Part shown: positions 46,552 to 55,186 of the stretch, piece by piece
How the letters are laid out: each line of letters opens with the position of its first letter
Numbering within the stretch: position 1 is the stretch's first letter
Assembly: GCF_014201715.1 (NCBI RefSeq)
Contig: NZ_JACHFD010000004.1
Span: 1 to 64,000, forward strand
Direction: 5' to 3'
Source of the DNA: Haloferula luteola
GTDB lineage: Bacteria; Verrucomicrobiota; Verrucomicrobiia; Verrucomicrobiales; Akkermansiaceae
DNA: 64,000 nt
Translations under genes and position numbers: made by a program
The notes under the pieces: generated by a model
What the model was told of the DNA's origin: nothing
What the model saw: only the letters and a program-made list of their open reading frames with translations
The model's database searches: none

Positions 46552-46899
46552 ATGGGATCTCAGCAACCATTTCAGCAAGGAAACCTCGCTTTCTGGCAGG
46601 AGGCCAGAGAGCTGGCGATCCTGAGTCGTTCATTGGAAGGATGGGCTCGGGGTGCCGACTCCGAGTCTCTGGCTCATGCGGGCGCAGCTCCGGCGGTTCG
46701 TTTGGCTGAGGGATTTCTCGCCCAGGATGGCGCGGGATTCCTCGCCTCCCTGCGCCTTGCGAAGCGGGATGCCCTGACGTTTCTCTACCTGCTGGACATG
46801 AAGTCGGGAGAGTTGAATCCCGATGAAGAAGCTCTGGCCGTTGCGGCCGAAAGTCTCATTCGCGGTTTGGCCATGGTGATCCGGAATCTCCATGCCTGA
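46552..46899 (+). CDS. Four-helix-bundle protein (S23/IVP-like)
   Basis: 115 residues from the ATG at 46552. It reads as four amphipathic helices with FWQEARELAILSRSLEGW first, then VRLAEGFLAQDGAGFLASLRLAKRDA, the pattern of four-helix-bundle proteins related to the 23S rRNA intervening-sequence protein (compare the usual AEGxxR..EFLxxLxIAxGS). These small proteins are frequent among polysaccharide genes in this phylum and have no defined role. It overlaps the next possible start by one base (TGATG). Confidence 0.6.
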   Translation: MGSQQPFQQGNLAFWQEARELAILSRSLEGWARGADSESLAHAGAAPAVRLAEGFLAQDGAGFLASLRLAKRDALTFLYLLDMKSGELNPDEEALAVAAESLIRGLAMVIRNLHA

Positions 46900-46961
46900 T
46901 GGACTTCTGGACGGGTGGGGAGAGTCTCCTGAATCCGATCCCTTCAACGATTCAAAATCCG

Positions 46962-47720
46962 ATGAAAACGGCTGACGTCATCCGCCTGCCTGTGGCCGTT
47001 ACTGATTATGCAGGGGCGGTTCAATGGATTCTTGATCGGGCTCTCAAGCTCGATGCTCCCCTGGCCGTTGAGGCTGCCAACACTCACGTTGCCGCCTTGG
47101 CGCGCCATGACCCGGAGTTTGGTGCGGCCATGAAACGCTTCGACTTGGTCGTGCCCGATGGCATGCCGTTGGTTTGGTCGATCAATTTTCAACTGCCGGA
47201 GGAGGAGCGCCTGAACGATCGCGTCTATGGTCCGACTTTGATGCTGGAAACTCTTAAGGCAGCGGAGCGCACCAAGGGCTACCGCCACTTTCTCCTCGGG
47301 GGCAGTCCGCGGACTTTGGAGAAGCTCGAAAAACGATTCGCTCGAGAGTTTCCTGAGACCGCCCTTGTCGGATCTTATTCACCTCCGTTTGGCGAGTGGG
47401 ATGAGGAGGAGTTTGAGCGCATTCAGGAGGCGATTTGGAGTTCCGGAGCCAATCTCGTCTGGGTGTGTTTCGGCTGTCCCAAGCAGGAGCTTTGGATTGC
47501 CCAGAACAAAGATCGATTGGTTCCCGCGATCTATTTCGGGATTGGAGCGGCCTTTGCCTTCCACGCAGGAGAGGTTTCGCAGGCTCCAGCCTTTCTCCAA
47601 AAACGAGGCTTAGAGTGGGCCTACCGCATCGCGAAGGAACCCCGGAGACTGTTCCGGAGGTACTTCGTTCACAATTCCCTCTACATCTTTTACTCGCTTC
47701 TGGATCACTCCAGAGCTTGA
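46962..47720 (+). CDS. WecG/TagA/CpsF family glycosyltransferase
   Basis: 252 residues from the ATG at 46962; an in-frame ATG at 46899 overlaps the preceding stop and is equally possible. The GT26 core is present: AANTHVAALARHDPEF, LVVPDGMPLVW, HFLLGGSPRTLEKL, VWVCFGCPKQELWIA and GIGAAFAFHAGEVSQAP. Enzymes of this family add the second sugar (for example ManNAc) to an undecaprenyl-PP-linked first sugar at the membrane. The C-terminus (PRRLFRRYFVHNSLYI) is basic, for membrane contact. The presence of an undecaprenyl pathway agrees with the flippase downstream. Confidence 0.93.
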   Translation: MKTADVIRLPVAVTDYAGAVQWILDRALKLDAPLAVEAANTHVAALARHDPEFGAAMKRFDLVVPDGMPLVWSINFQLPEEERLNDRVYGPTLMLETLKAAERTKGYRHFLLGGSPRTLEKLEKRFAREFPETALVGSYSPPFGEWDEEEFERIQEAIWSSGANLVWVCFGCPKQELWIAQNKDRLVPAIYFGIGAAFAFHAGEVSQAPAFLQKRGLEWAYRIAKEPRRLFRRYFVHNSLYIFYSLLDHSRA

Positions 47721-47778
47721 GTTTTCTCTTTCCGTGAGTCGGTTTCCGGGATTACCCACCAAGATTCCATCTACCGCC

Positions 47779-48366
47779 ATGAGCCATATTCATCCCCACG
47801 CCACCCTGCCGCGCCACCACAAGGAAACTCTTCTGGGCCAGAAGGGAGGGGTTCTCTGGTTCTGCGGGCTTTCGGGTTCTGGAAAGTCCACCATCGCCGG
47901 TGCTTTGGAACATGTTCTCCACGACCAAGGCCGATTCGTCATCCGGCTCGACGGCGACAATCTTCGCTCCGGACTCAATGCGAATCTGTCGTTCACCGAT
48001 GAGGATCGCCTTGAGAACATCCGGCGCACCTCGGAACTCGCGAAGGTCTTGGTGGACAATGGTGTGATCGTTCTCTGTTCGTTGATCACCCCGAAGGGAG
48101 CATTTCGTGACCTCGCCCGAGGCATCCTCGGTGAGGATTTCCACGAAATCTACGTCAAGGCCAGCTACGCGGCCTGTGAGGCCCGCGACCCGAAGGGCTT
48201 GTATGCCAAAGCCAGCGCGGGCCAAATTCCCAACTTCACCGGCCGCGATAGCGGTTTTGAAGAGCCTCAAGATCCCGGTTTGGTCCTCGATACCGAGCAG
48301 CTCACCGTTGAAGATTCTGTGTTTGAGGTCCTTGAGTGGTCCCGTCAGCTCGGCATGATCAAATAA
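47779..48366 (+). CDS. cysC: Adenylylsulfate kinase
   Basis: 195 residues from the ATG at 47779. The P-loop GLSGSGKS lies at residues 30-37, and RLDGDNLRSGLNANLSFTDEDR and FHEIYVKASYAACEARDPKGLY are APS kinase signatures. It phosphorylates APS to PAPS, the sulfate donor of sulfotransferases. A stand-alone kinase amid EPS genes and beside cysDN, without any PAPS reductase here, points to sulfation rather than cysteine synthesis, although that remains inference. Confidence 0.93.
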   Translation: MSHIHPHATLPRHHKETLLGQKGGVLWFCGLSGSGKSTIAGALEHVLHDQGRFVIRLDGDNLRSGLNANLSFTDEDRLENIRRTSELAKVLVDNGVIVLCSLITPKGAFRDLARGILGEDFHEIYVKASYAACEARDPKGLYAKASAGQIPNFTGRDSGFEEPQDPGLVLDTEQLTVEDSVFEVLEWSRQLGMIK

Positions 48367-48369
48367 TTA

Positions 48370-48387
48370 GTAAATCACTTAGTTTAC
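48370..48387 (+). promoter_or_regulatory. AT-rich inverted repeat before cysD
   Basis: GTAAATCACTTAGTTTAC has GTAAA and TTTAC arms and lies in the 122-base gap between cysC and cysD, in a short AT-rich island of otherwise GC-rich DNA. It may be an operator for a sulfur-responsive regulator acting on cysDN. Only one copy was seen, so this is tentative. Confidence 0.35.
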
Positions 48388-48488
48388 CAATTAAATGTTG
48401 CCAAGAGGGTCGGGAACGGTATTTTTCCCGCCCCGCGGGGCTCATTCGGCTCCAGAACTCGTTTTGAATCCAAGACTTCCCGGATTTC

Positions 48489-49394
48489 ATGCCCAACTAC
48501 CATCTGTCGCATCTGGATCAGCTCGAAGCTGAGGCGATTTTCATTCTGCGCGAAACTGCGGCCCAGTTTCAGAATCCGGGCCTCTTGTTTTCGGCCGGGA
48601 AAGACTCAATCGTCATGGCTTGGATTGCTCGCAAAGCCTTCCATCCCGCACGGTTGCCCTTCCCCTTGGTGCACATCGACACCGGCCACAACTTCCCGGA
48701 GACCATCGAATACCGGGATGCCTTTGCAGAGCAGATCGGTGCGCGGTTGGTGATCGGATCGGTGCAGGAGTCCATCGACCAAGGTCGCGTGGTGGAAGAG
48801 AAGGGACCGGATGCCTCACGCAACCGCCTGCAGACGACGACCCTCTTGGACACCATCGCCGCGCAACAGTTCGACGCTGTTTTGGGTGGAGGCCGACGGG
48901 ACGAAGAAAAGGCCCGCGCCAAAGAACGCTTCTTCTCCCACCGGGATGATTTCGGCCAATGGGATCCCAAGAATCAGCGCCCTGAGTTGTGGAACCTCTT
49001 CAATGGCCGCATGCATCCAGGAGAGCATTTCCGGGTTTTCCCTCTCTCCAACTTCACGGAGATGGACATTTGGATGTACATGAAGCGGGAAGGCATCGTC
49101 CTCCCCAGTCTCTACTACGCTCACGAACGCGATACCTTGGTGCGCAATCATACCATTTTGGCGGTGAGCGAATTTGTTCAGCCTCGTGAGGGCGAAGAAG
49201 TCGTCCGACGCATGATCCGATTCCGGACCATGGGAGACGCCACCATCACGGGTGCCGTGGAGTCGGAAGCCGACACCATGGACAAGATCATCGAAGAAGT
49301 GGCTGCTGCCCGGCAGACCGAACGTGGCAATCGCGCAGACGACAAACGTTCCGAAACCTCCATGGAAGACCGTAAGAAAGAAGGATACTTCTGA
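48489..49394 (+). CDS. cysD: Sulfate adenylyltransferase subunit 2
   Basis: 301 residues. The PP-loop reads SAGKDS (35-40), with PLVHIDTGHNFPETIEYRD and GGRRDEEKARAKER following, which are standard for CysD. The C-terminal RMIRFRTMGDATITGAVES segment contacts CysN. With CysN it activates sulfate to APS using ATP. It lies 69 bases before cysN. Confidence 0.96.
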   Translation: MPNYHLSHLDQLEAEAIFILRETAAQFQNPGLLFSAGKDSIVMAWIARKAFHPARLPFPLVHIDTGHNFPETIEYRDAFAEQIGARLVIGSVQESIDQGRVVEEKGPDASRNRLQTTTLLDTIAAQQFDAVLGGGRRDEEKARAKERFFSHRDDFGQWDPKNQRPELWNLFNGRMHPGEHFRVFPLSNFTEMDIWMYMKREGIVLPSLYYAHERDTLVRNHTILAVSEFVQPREGEEVVRRMIRFRTMGDATITGAVESEADTMDKIIEEVAAARQTERGNRADDKRSETSMEDRKKEGYF

Positions 49395-49463
49395 TCCTTG
49401 GCTGGGTGGCCTTCGGCCCTCCTTTCCTCCTTTCGCAACTCGACCTCAATACCTTCCTTTCCC

Positions 49464-50708
49464 ATGGACCTTCTTCGCTTCACCACCGCCGGCTCCGTTG
49501 ATGACGGAAAATCCACCCTTATCGGCCGCCTCCTCTATGACTCCAAGTCGATCTTCGAAGATCAACTTGAAGCGGTCGAAGAGAGCTCCCGCCGCCGCGG
49601 CGACGAACACGTCAATCTGGCGCTTCTGACCGATGGACTCAAAGCCGAACGGGAACAAGGCATCACGATCGATGTGGCCTACCGCTACTTCGCGACTCCC
49701 AAGCGCAAGTTCATCATCGCGGACACTCCCGGGCACATTCAATACACCCGCAACATGGTGACGGGGGCCTCCACCGCCAACCTCGCGATCATTTTGGTCG
49801 ACGCACGGAAGGGTGTGATCGAACAGACCAAGCGTCACAGCTTCATTGCCAACCTTCTGCGGATTCAACACGTGGTCGTGGCCATCAATAAGATGGATCT
49901 GGTCGACTACTCGGAGGAGACTTACAACCAGATTGTTAAGGAGTATCAGGAGTTTGCCTCTCGCCTCGATAACATCGTCGACATCACTCCGATTCCGATT
50001 TCGGCTCTGAATGGCGACAACGTGGTCGACAAGTCCGACAAGATGCCATGGTTCCAGGGCCCTTCCCTGCTCTACCATTTGGAGACCGTCTACGTTGGGG
50101 GTGAAGAGAACCACGTCGATGCTCGGTTCCCGGTGCAGTGGGTGATCCGCCCTCAAAGCGACGAATGGCACGACTTCCGAGGTTTCGCGGGACGAGTGTC
50201 AGGAGGCGTTTTCAAACCCGGCGACGAAGTCGTCGCACTCCCCAGTGGCTTCAAGTCCACGATCAAGGCGATCCATTCGGCGGAGGGCAACCTTGAGGAA
50301 GCTTTCGCTCCTCAGAGCGTAACCATCACCCTCAAAGACGAGATCGATATCTCCAGGGGGGACATGATTGTGAAGGCCAACAATCCGCCGAAGGTCGAGC
50401 AAGACCTAGAGGCCATGATTTGCTGGTTCTCGAACAAGCCCATGGGCCACCGGGCCAAATTGCTGATGCGTCACACAACCCGAGAAATGCAGGCGATTGT
50501 GACTGAAGTGAAATACCAGGTCGACATCAACACCCTTCACAAGATCGAGGGCGTCGATGGATTTGCGATGAACGACATTGGTCGGATCAGTCTTCGCACG
50601 GCGAGCCCGGTGATTCACGACAGCTACCGTCGCAATCGCCACACGGGTTCCTTCATTCTCGTCGATCCCGGCACCAATGAAACCGTGGCGGCGGGGATGA
50701 TTGTTTGA
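49464..50708 (+). CDS. cysN: Sulfate adenylyltransferase subunit 1 (GTPase)
   Basis: 414 residues from the ATG at 49464. A translation-factor-type GTPase: P-loop GSVDDGKS at 10-17, DTPGH, and AINKMDL. LLTDGLKAEREQGITIDVAYRYF is the CysN/NodQ switch I region. Its GTP hydrolysis drives APS formation by CysD. It lacks the APS kinase fusion seen in many CysN/NodQ proteins, consistent with the separate cysC nearby. Confidence 0.96.
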   Translation: MDLLRFTTAGSVDDGKSTLIGRLLYDSKSIFEDQLEAVEESSRRRGDEHVNLALLTDGLKAEREQGITIDVAYRYFATPKRKFIIADTPGHIQYTRNMVTGASTANLAIILVDARKGVIEQTKRHSFIANLLRIQHVVVAINKMDLVDYSEETYNQIVKEYQEFASRLDNIVDITPIPISALNGDNVVDKSDKMPWFQGPSLLYHLETVYVGGEENHVDARFPVQWVIRPQSDEWHDFRGFAGRVSGGVFKPGDEVVALPSGFKSTIKAIHSAEGNLEEAFAPQSVTITLKDEIDISRGDMIVKANNPPKVEQDLEAMICWFSNKPMGHRAKLLMRHTTREMQAIVTEVKYQVDINTLHKIEGVDGFAMNDIGRISLRTASPVIHDSYRRNRHTGSFILVDPGTNETVAAGMIV

Positions 50709-50739
50709 ATTCACCTGTCTCTCCCCTGAGGTCAAGTTG

Positions 50740-51084
50740 ATGGGGCGTCGGGCGGACCTCCTCCCCCGACGAGAACCGTTGAGCTGGGAGCGTCGACGAG
50801 CTCTCGTGAAAAAACTCTCCCCCTCCGCAGAGCGGCTCGCCCGATCGGCCCTTCATCCATACGAGCGTCGCCGTCTCTCAAATCCACTCTTTCGCACTTT
50901 CGAGAATGACTTTCCACGGTTGGAGCAGCCTCTGAAGAACGCCACGCCGCCGCCATCCGAAGGTCAGATTGAATTCCCTCAAGGTATTCAAAATCAAGGA
51001 AAAGTGAGCGATCATGATTTCGCATCATGGGAGCTGAAAGGACGGCGCCACAGGTCAAAATCTCGAATCATCGCGGCGTCCTAG
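50740..51084 (+). CDS. Doubtful ORF after cysN, function unknown
   Basis: From the ATG at 50740 the frame codes 114 basic residues (MGRRADLLPRREPLSWERR, then SAERLARSALHPYERRR). No family is recognised. An antisense frame (50732-51058) is also open, so the coding strand is uncertain. The composition is rich in Arg and the C-terminal third looks random. It may be a relict at the junction between the GC-rich cys genes and the AT-richer glycosyltransferase core. Confidence 0.25.
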   Translation: MGRRADLLPRREPLSWERRRALVKKLSPSAERLARSALHPYERRRLSNPLFRTFENDFPRLEQPLKNATPPPSEGQIEFPQGIQNQGKVSDHDFASWELKGRRHRSKSRIIAAS

Positions 51085-51204
51085 AGATTCGAAGAGGGAG
51101 CTCCGATAAAAGGCAGAAAATTCCTTTGCGCCCTCCCGCGAATCAGCAGAGGCCGCTTCCAGCTTCTCTATGAATTGAGTATCAGAGTATTTTGAGATGG
51201 CCAC
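51055..51204 (-). pseudogene. Possible remnant of a reverse-strand gene
   Basis: A minus-strand frame of about 50 codons (from a GTG at 51204) reads VAISKYSDTQFIEKLEAASA, then SREGAKEFSAFYRSSLFESLG. The residue mix is far more protein-like than the neighbouring frames, but there is no ribosome-binding site and a stop lies just upstream. It may be the surviving piece of a larger gene lost at this junction. No family could be named. Confidence 0.25.
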
Positions 51205-51884
51205 CTCGTGATCAAACCTTCAGGTTTCCGATTGATTGCCCTCCAGATACAATGACTGAAAAAGAGATCGAGCGCCTGCATTTTGCATTATCCAAGTCCA
51301 AAGTCTATTTGGAATATGGTTCAGGGAACAGCACAAGACTCGCCGCGGGTCATGACAACATCCAGGTCATTCGCTCGGTGGAATCGGATAGGGGATTTGC
51401 GGAATCGGTATTATTCGTAGATTCAACCATCCAAAAATCGCTTGCCGATGGCAGGCTCAGATTTCTCTTCCCTAACATTGGACCTACTAAAGAATGGGGG
51501 TATCCTGTCAATGATCGCGATCAGCACCTCTGGCCTGTTTATGCTTTGTGTCCTTACGAGATCTCATTCAAACCGGATTTGATATTAATTGACGGTCGAT
51601 TTCGAGTGGCGTGTAGCATTTTGGCAGCGTTGCATCATCCAAAAGCAACGGTTTTGGTCCACGATTACCATCGGCCGAATTATCAGATCATGGAGCAGTT
51701 TCTCCATTTGGAAGAACGCATCGATAACCTGGCAATTCTGAGTCAAAAGAGCAACTTTTCGAGAAACGAAGCGATTCGCCTCCTGGATTTCTATCTCCAT
51801 TCGCCCGAGGATCTCAGCCAGAGCCTTTGTGGACGGATTCGGAGAAAGATCGGCAATGCAGTGAGGAAAACGGATCATCACTGA
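51192..51884 (+). CDS. SAM-methyltransferase-like protein of the EPS locus
   Basis: 230 residues from a TTG at 51192; an ATG at 51252 is inside what looks like a conserved N-terminus (FPIDCPPDTMTEKEIERL). YLEYGSGNSTRLAA (about 37-50) is a glycine-rich motif of class I methyltransferases, and KPDLILIDGRFRVACSILAALHH (in part) fits a later strand of that fold. VHDYHRPNY follows. Related proteins are common in capsule and O-antigen loci, but their substrates are unknown. Codon use here becomes clearly AT-richer than in the cys genes. Confidence 0.65.
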   Translation: MRWPPRDQTFRFPIDCPPDTMTEKEIERLHFALSKSKVYLEYGSGNSTRLAAGHDNIQVIRSVESDRGFAESVLFVDSTIQKSLADGRLRFLFPNIGPTKEWGYPVNDRDQHLWPVYALCPYEISFKPDLILIDGRFRVACSILAALHHPKATVLVHDYHRPNYQIMEQFLHLEERIDNLAILSQKSNFSRNEAIRLLDFYLHSPEDLSQSLCGRIRRKIGNAVRKTDHH

Positions 51885-51986
51885 TTCGCTTGATGATCTC
51901 CTGATCGGCGCGATCCACGCGTACCATAAGATCCAACTAGGAAATGCTCGAGGGATTTCCAGTTCTAGAGTATCCATGCCACCCAG

Positions 51987-53459
51987 GTGAATAGCGATTA
52001 TAAAAAGCAATCGATCCACGGTGGGATCTTTGCAGGGGTCGCGCAAGTTGGACAGACGGTTCTCAATCTTATTGGGGTCGCCATCCTTGCTCGGCTGCTG
52101 ACCCCAGAAGATTATGGTATCGTCGCCATGGCGACGGTGGTCATTGGATTTGCTGGATTGCTCCGAGATTTCGGGTTGTCTTTCGCATCGATCCAAAAGG
52201 CCTCTCTTTCGATTGGTCAACAGTCCAATCTATTTTGGATCAATCTCGCTGTTGGGATCGCGCTGAGTGCTTTGACCACACTCACCGCAACGTGGACTGC
52301 CGGTTTCTTCAATCACGAGAACCTCGCGACCGCCATTCGTGTCCTGTCGATCACTTTCATTGTGACCTCGCTGGGAACCCAGCATAAGGCGGACTTGACC
52401 CGAAAACTCGATTTTCGTGCCCAGGCCTGTGCGACGATTCTCGGTGCGGTGATCACGATCATCGTGAGCGTGGCCATCGCGTATCAATCCAAGTCATTCT
52501 GGGCGATTATTTACGGGAAGCTTGCGGGGGAAGCGGTCACCACCGCTTACCTTATCGGTGCCAGTGGGTTCAAACCGGGGAAGTACGATTCTGGAGAGAG
52601 CATTGGCGAACTTCTTCGATTCGGTCTGGGAATTTCACTTTATAATCTATTCAACTACTTCAGTCGAAATTTGGATAATATCCTGATTGGGAGATATATT
52701 GGATCCGGTGCGCTCGGCATTTATAGCCGAGGGTACAATTTGATGATGCTGCCCATCTATCAAATTCGCACGCCCATCATTGCGGTGATTTTTCCGGTGT
52801 TAAGTCGGCTTCGCACCGAGACCCAGAAATTTGGGAATTATTACATCAAAGCAAGCTCCGTCTTAGCAGTGATTTCCATGCCGATTTCGGCCCTGATGTA
52901 TGCCTGCTCCGACGAAGTTGTCAGAATCATGCTTGGTCCCGACTGGATGGAAGTCGCTTCGGTTTTCCGATGGCTTGCCATCGCGGGCATCATTCAGCCG
53001 GTCACCTCATTGCCCACGGTGGTGGTCTCATCCATGGGATTGGGCCGGAAGTATGCTTCGATCGGTGTCGTTTCGTCGGTGCTATTTTCAAGTGCGATTG
53101 TCATAGGATTGAAATGGGGCATCAATGGTGTTGCCTGTTCCTATGCGATCGCGAATTACTTGATGGCATTTCCTATTGCCATGTGGTGTTTTGCTGGGAC
53201 GGAAGTTAAAATCAGTCGATTTTTAGGTTCCTTCATGCCATCTCTATTTGCATCGGTTGTCGCTGTGGCTCTATCCTTGAGTCTCAAAAATGCGATGGCA
53301 TCTGATTTGAATGATTGGCAAAGCACGATCTTCAAGGGGGCGCTATTTTGCGCCGTATATATCTTAATGCAGCTTCAGACTTCAGTCGGAAAATGGCTCT
53401 ACGCCGAGTCTTTGGAATATATCAAAATCCATTTGGGCAAAGCTTCCAAGTCGAATTGA
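51987..53459 (+). CDS. Wzx-type lipopolysaccharide/EPS flippase (MOP superfamily)
   Basis: 490 residues with a GTG start and about 12-14 membrane helices. The N-terminal half has the polysaccharide-transporter signature: SIHGGIFAGVAQVGQTVLNLIGVAILARLLTPEDYGIVAM (in part) and DFGLSFASIQK; FNYFSRNLDNILIGRYIGSGALGIYSRGYNL (in part) marks helix 7. It should move the undecaprenyl-PP-linked repeat unit to the outer face of the inner membrane, for assembly by the polymerase-like protein at 58280. Confidence 0.92.
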   Translation: MNSDYKKQSIHGGIFAGVAQVGQTVLNLIGVAILARLLTPEDYGIVAMATVVIGFAGLLRDFGLSFASIQKASLSIGQQSNLFWINLAVGIALSALTTLTATWTAGFFNHENLATAIRVLSITFIVTSLGTQHKADLTRKLDFRAQACATILGAVITIIVSVAIAYQSKSFWAIIYGKLAGEAVTTAYLIGASGFKPGKYDSGESIGELLRFGLGISLYNLFNYFSRNLDNILIGRYIGSGALGIYSRGYNLMMLPIYQIRTPIIAVIFPVLSRLRTETQKFGNYYIKASSVLAVISMPISALMYACSDEVVRIMLGPDWMEVASVFRWLAIAGIIQPVTSLPTVVVSSMGLGRKYASIGVVSSVLFSSAIVIGLKWGINGVACSYAIANYLMAFPIAMWCFAGTEVKISRFLGSFMPSLFASVVAVALSLSLKNAMASDLNDWQSTIFKGALFCAVYILMQLQTSVGKWLYAESLEYIKIHLGKASKSN

Positions 53460-53466
53460 AACAGGA

Positions 53467-54354
53467 ATGTCGAGAAAAGTAGTAGTTCTTGAACAATTGG
53501 GAAGGCTCGGCAATCGCCTCCAGCTTGGAGCCTATTCCTTGGCGTTCGCGACGGATCTCAAGGCGGAGCTCATTCCTCTTCAAATGGGGGAGTATGCGAA
53601 GTTCTTCGACGGTTCATCCGATTTTGATCCTCGAAACCCGATCACGCGATGGAGAAGGCTCTGGTATCGGATCGTGTCCAGGCATCGGAATTGGCGAATT
53701 TTTCGGAGATATCTGGTACTCGAAGGCCACCGAGAGCGACCCCTGATCTTAGATCACCCCTCGATTAATGGTCTCCTCGAAGGCAAGGAGGTGGTCATCC
53801 TTCGTGGATATTGGGTCTATACCAGCAAAAGTCTCTTGAGGGAGAACGCCGACGTCATCAGGAAGTATTTCTCCTTTGAAGAAGCGATCAGAGAGCCAGT
53901 CAATCGGCGTTTCCAAGATCTCCGGACCAACCCCTCAACGGTGCTCATTGGTGTGCACATAAGAAGGACTGACTATAAAGAGTTTGCGAATGGAGCCTTC
54001 TATTTTGATGTCGAAGAGTATCACCGTGTGATGAAATCGGTGGTCGAATCAAATCCGACCGTCGCCATCGAGTTTTTGGTCTTTTCGGATGAGACGAGAA
54101 GCGTCGGAGAATTCAATCAAGTCCATTGCCACTGTCTGAACTTCGGCTTCCTGGGAGATCTTTATGCTCTATCTCAGTGCGATGCTTTGATCGGTCCCTG
54201 GTCCTCCTTCAACCGATGGGCAGCCTTCTTTGGAGACATTCCACGCTTGGAGATGGGGAGAGATCTTCGAAGTTTTGATTTAAGTGATTTTGATTCAGAA
54301 GTCGGCCTCAATGAGGCGAATGAGAAATGGGAGATTCTAGGACTGGCTTCATAA
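53467..54354 (+). CDS. GT11-like alpha-1,2-fucosyltransferase
   Basis: 295 residues. GRLGNRLQLGAYSLAFA near the N-terminus and VHIRRTDYKEFANGAFYF (about 158-175), containing the HxRRxD motif that binds GDP-fucose, place it with GT11 fucosyltransferases. The final ALIGPWSSFNRWAAFFG matches the SSFSxW-like third motif. GDP-fucose made by gmd and fcl of this locus is the natural donor. It starts seven bases after the flippase gene. Confidence 0.75.
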   Translation: MSRKVVVLEQLGRLGNRLQLGAYSLAFATDLKAELIPLQMGEYAKFFDGSSDFDPRNPITRWRRLWYRIVSRHRNWRIFRRYLVLEGHRERPLILDHPSINGLLEGKEVVILRGYWVYTSKSLLRENADVIRKYFSFEEAIREPVNRRFQDLRTNPSTVLIGVHIRRTDYKEFANGAFYFDVEEYHRVMKSVVESNPTVAIEFLVFSDETRSVGEFNQVHCHCLNFGFLGDLYALSQCDALIGPWSSFNRWAAFFGDIPRLEMGRDLRSFDLSDFDSEVGLNEANEKWEILGLAS

Positions 54355-54368
54355 AACCTCAAAATAAA

Positions 54369-55163
54369 ATGCAGCTAAAATTAAGAGACAAGCTTGAGTT
54401 CGTCTTACAGAATTCAACGATCTTCCCCGCCCGGCGAGCGAGCGAGGACAACATGCGACAATTGCTCGAATCGCTTTGGCCGCGGAAGCCTAAAGATCGC
54501 CTGATTCGCGTGGGTCCTGACAGCGACGGAGGTTACGTTTTGCCCGACAATTTTTCTGGCATTCGCGCATGTATTTCTCCTGGAGTGAGTGATGAGTCTG
54601 GTTTTGAGCTCGCTTGCGCGGAGATGGGAATGGAAGTGTATCTTGCCGACAAATCGGTGGAAGGGCCTGCCCTAGAGCATCCACGGTTCCATTTTCGAAA
54701 GGAGTTTGTAGGAGTCGGTGATGGCTTCTTATCACTCGACCGCTGGGCTCAGTTGGAAGGATTGAGTGGAACGAGTGATGATCTTCTTCTTCAAATGGAT
54801 ATTGAAGGTGCGGAGTATGAGGCGCTTCTCGCCCTGTCCATGGACCTTCAAAATCGATTCCGGTACATGGTCATCGAATTTCATCGCCTTGATCAATGGT
54901 GGAGCCTCGGATATTTTGACCTCGTCTCTGCGGTTTTCCGGAAGTTAAATTCAACGCATCGATGTGTTCACCTTCACCCTAATAACTGTTCGGGGGCTTT
55001 GAAGCAGGGTGACCTGGTTTTCCCAAGACTGATGGAGTTTACCTTCTGTCGGCTTGATCTTGTGGAAGATGGCCAGTTTCTAAGCCAATTCCCCCTGCCG
55101 ATCGATCGGGAGAATACGGATCGGTGCCCTCTGCCTCTTCCTGATTGTTGGTACAAAAAGTAA
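54369..55163 (+). CDS. FkbM-like methyltransferase
   Basis: 264 residues from the ATG at 54369 (the frame is open from 54327, which would overlap the preceding gene). LIRVGPDSDGGYVLP and SPGVSDESGFELACAEMG form the SAM-binding entry, and LLLQMDIEGAEYEALLAL is the FkbM-type acidic motif. EFHRLDQWW follows. Such enzymes O-methylate sugars in capsule and O-antigen biosynthesis. Low GC and short gaps are shared with its neighbours. Confidence 0.75.
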   Translation: MQLKLRDKLEFVLQNSTIFPARRASEDNMRQLLESLWPRKPKDRLIRVGPDSDGGYVLPDNFSGIRACISPGVSDESGFELACAEMGMEVYLADKSVEGPALEHPRFHFRKEFVGVGDGFLSLDRWAQLEGLSGTSDDLLLQMDIEGAEYEALLALSMDLQNRFRYMVIEFHRLDQWWSLGYFDLVSAVFRKLNSTHRCVHLHPNNCSGALKQGDLVFPRLMEFTFCRLDLVEDGQFLSQFPLPIDRENTDRCPLPLPDCWYKK

Positions 55164-55186
55164 AACTTCTTACCTCAATAGATCAT

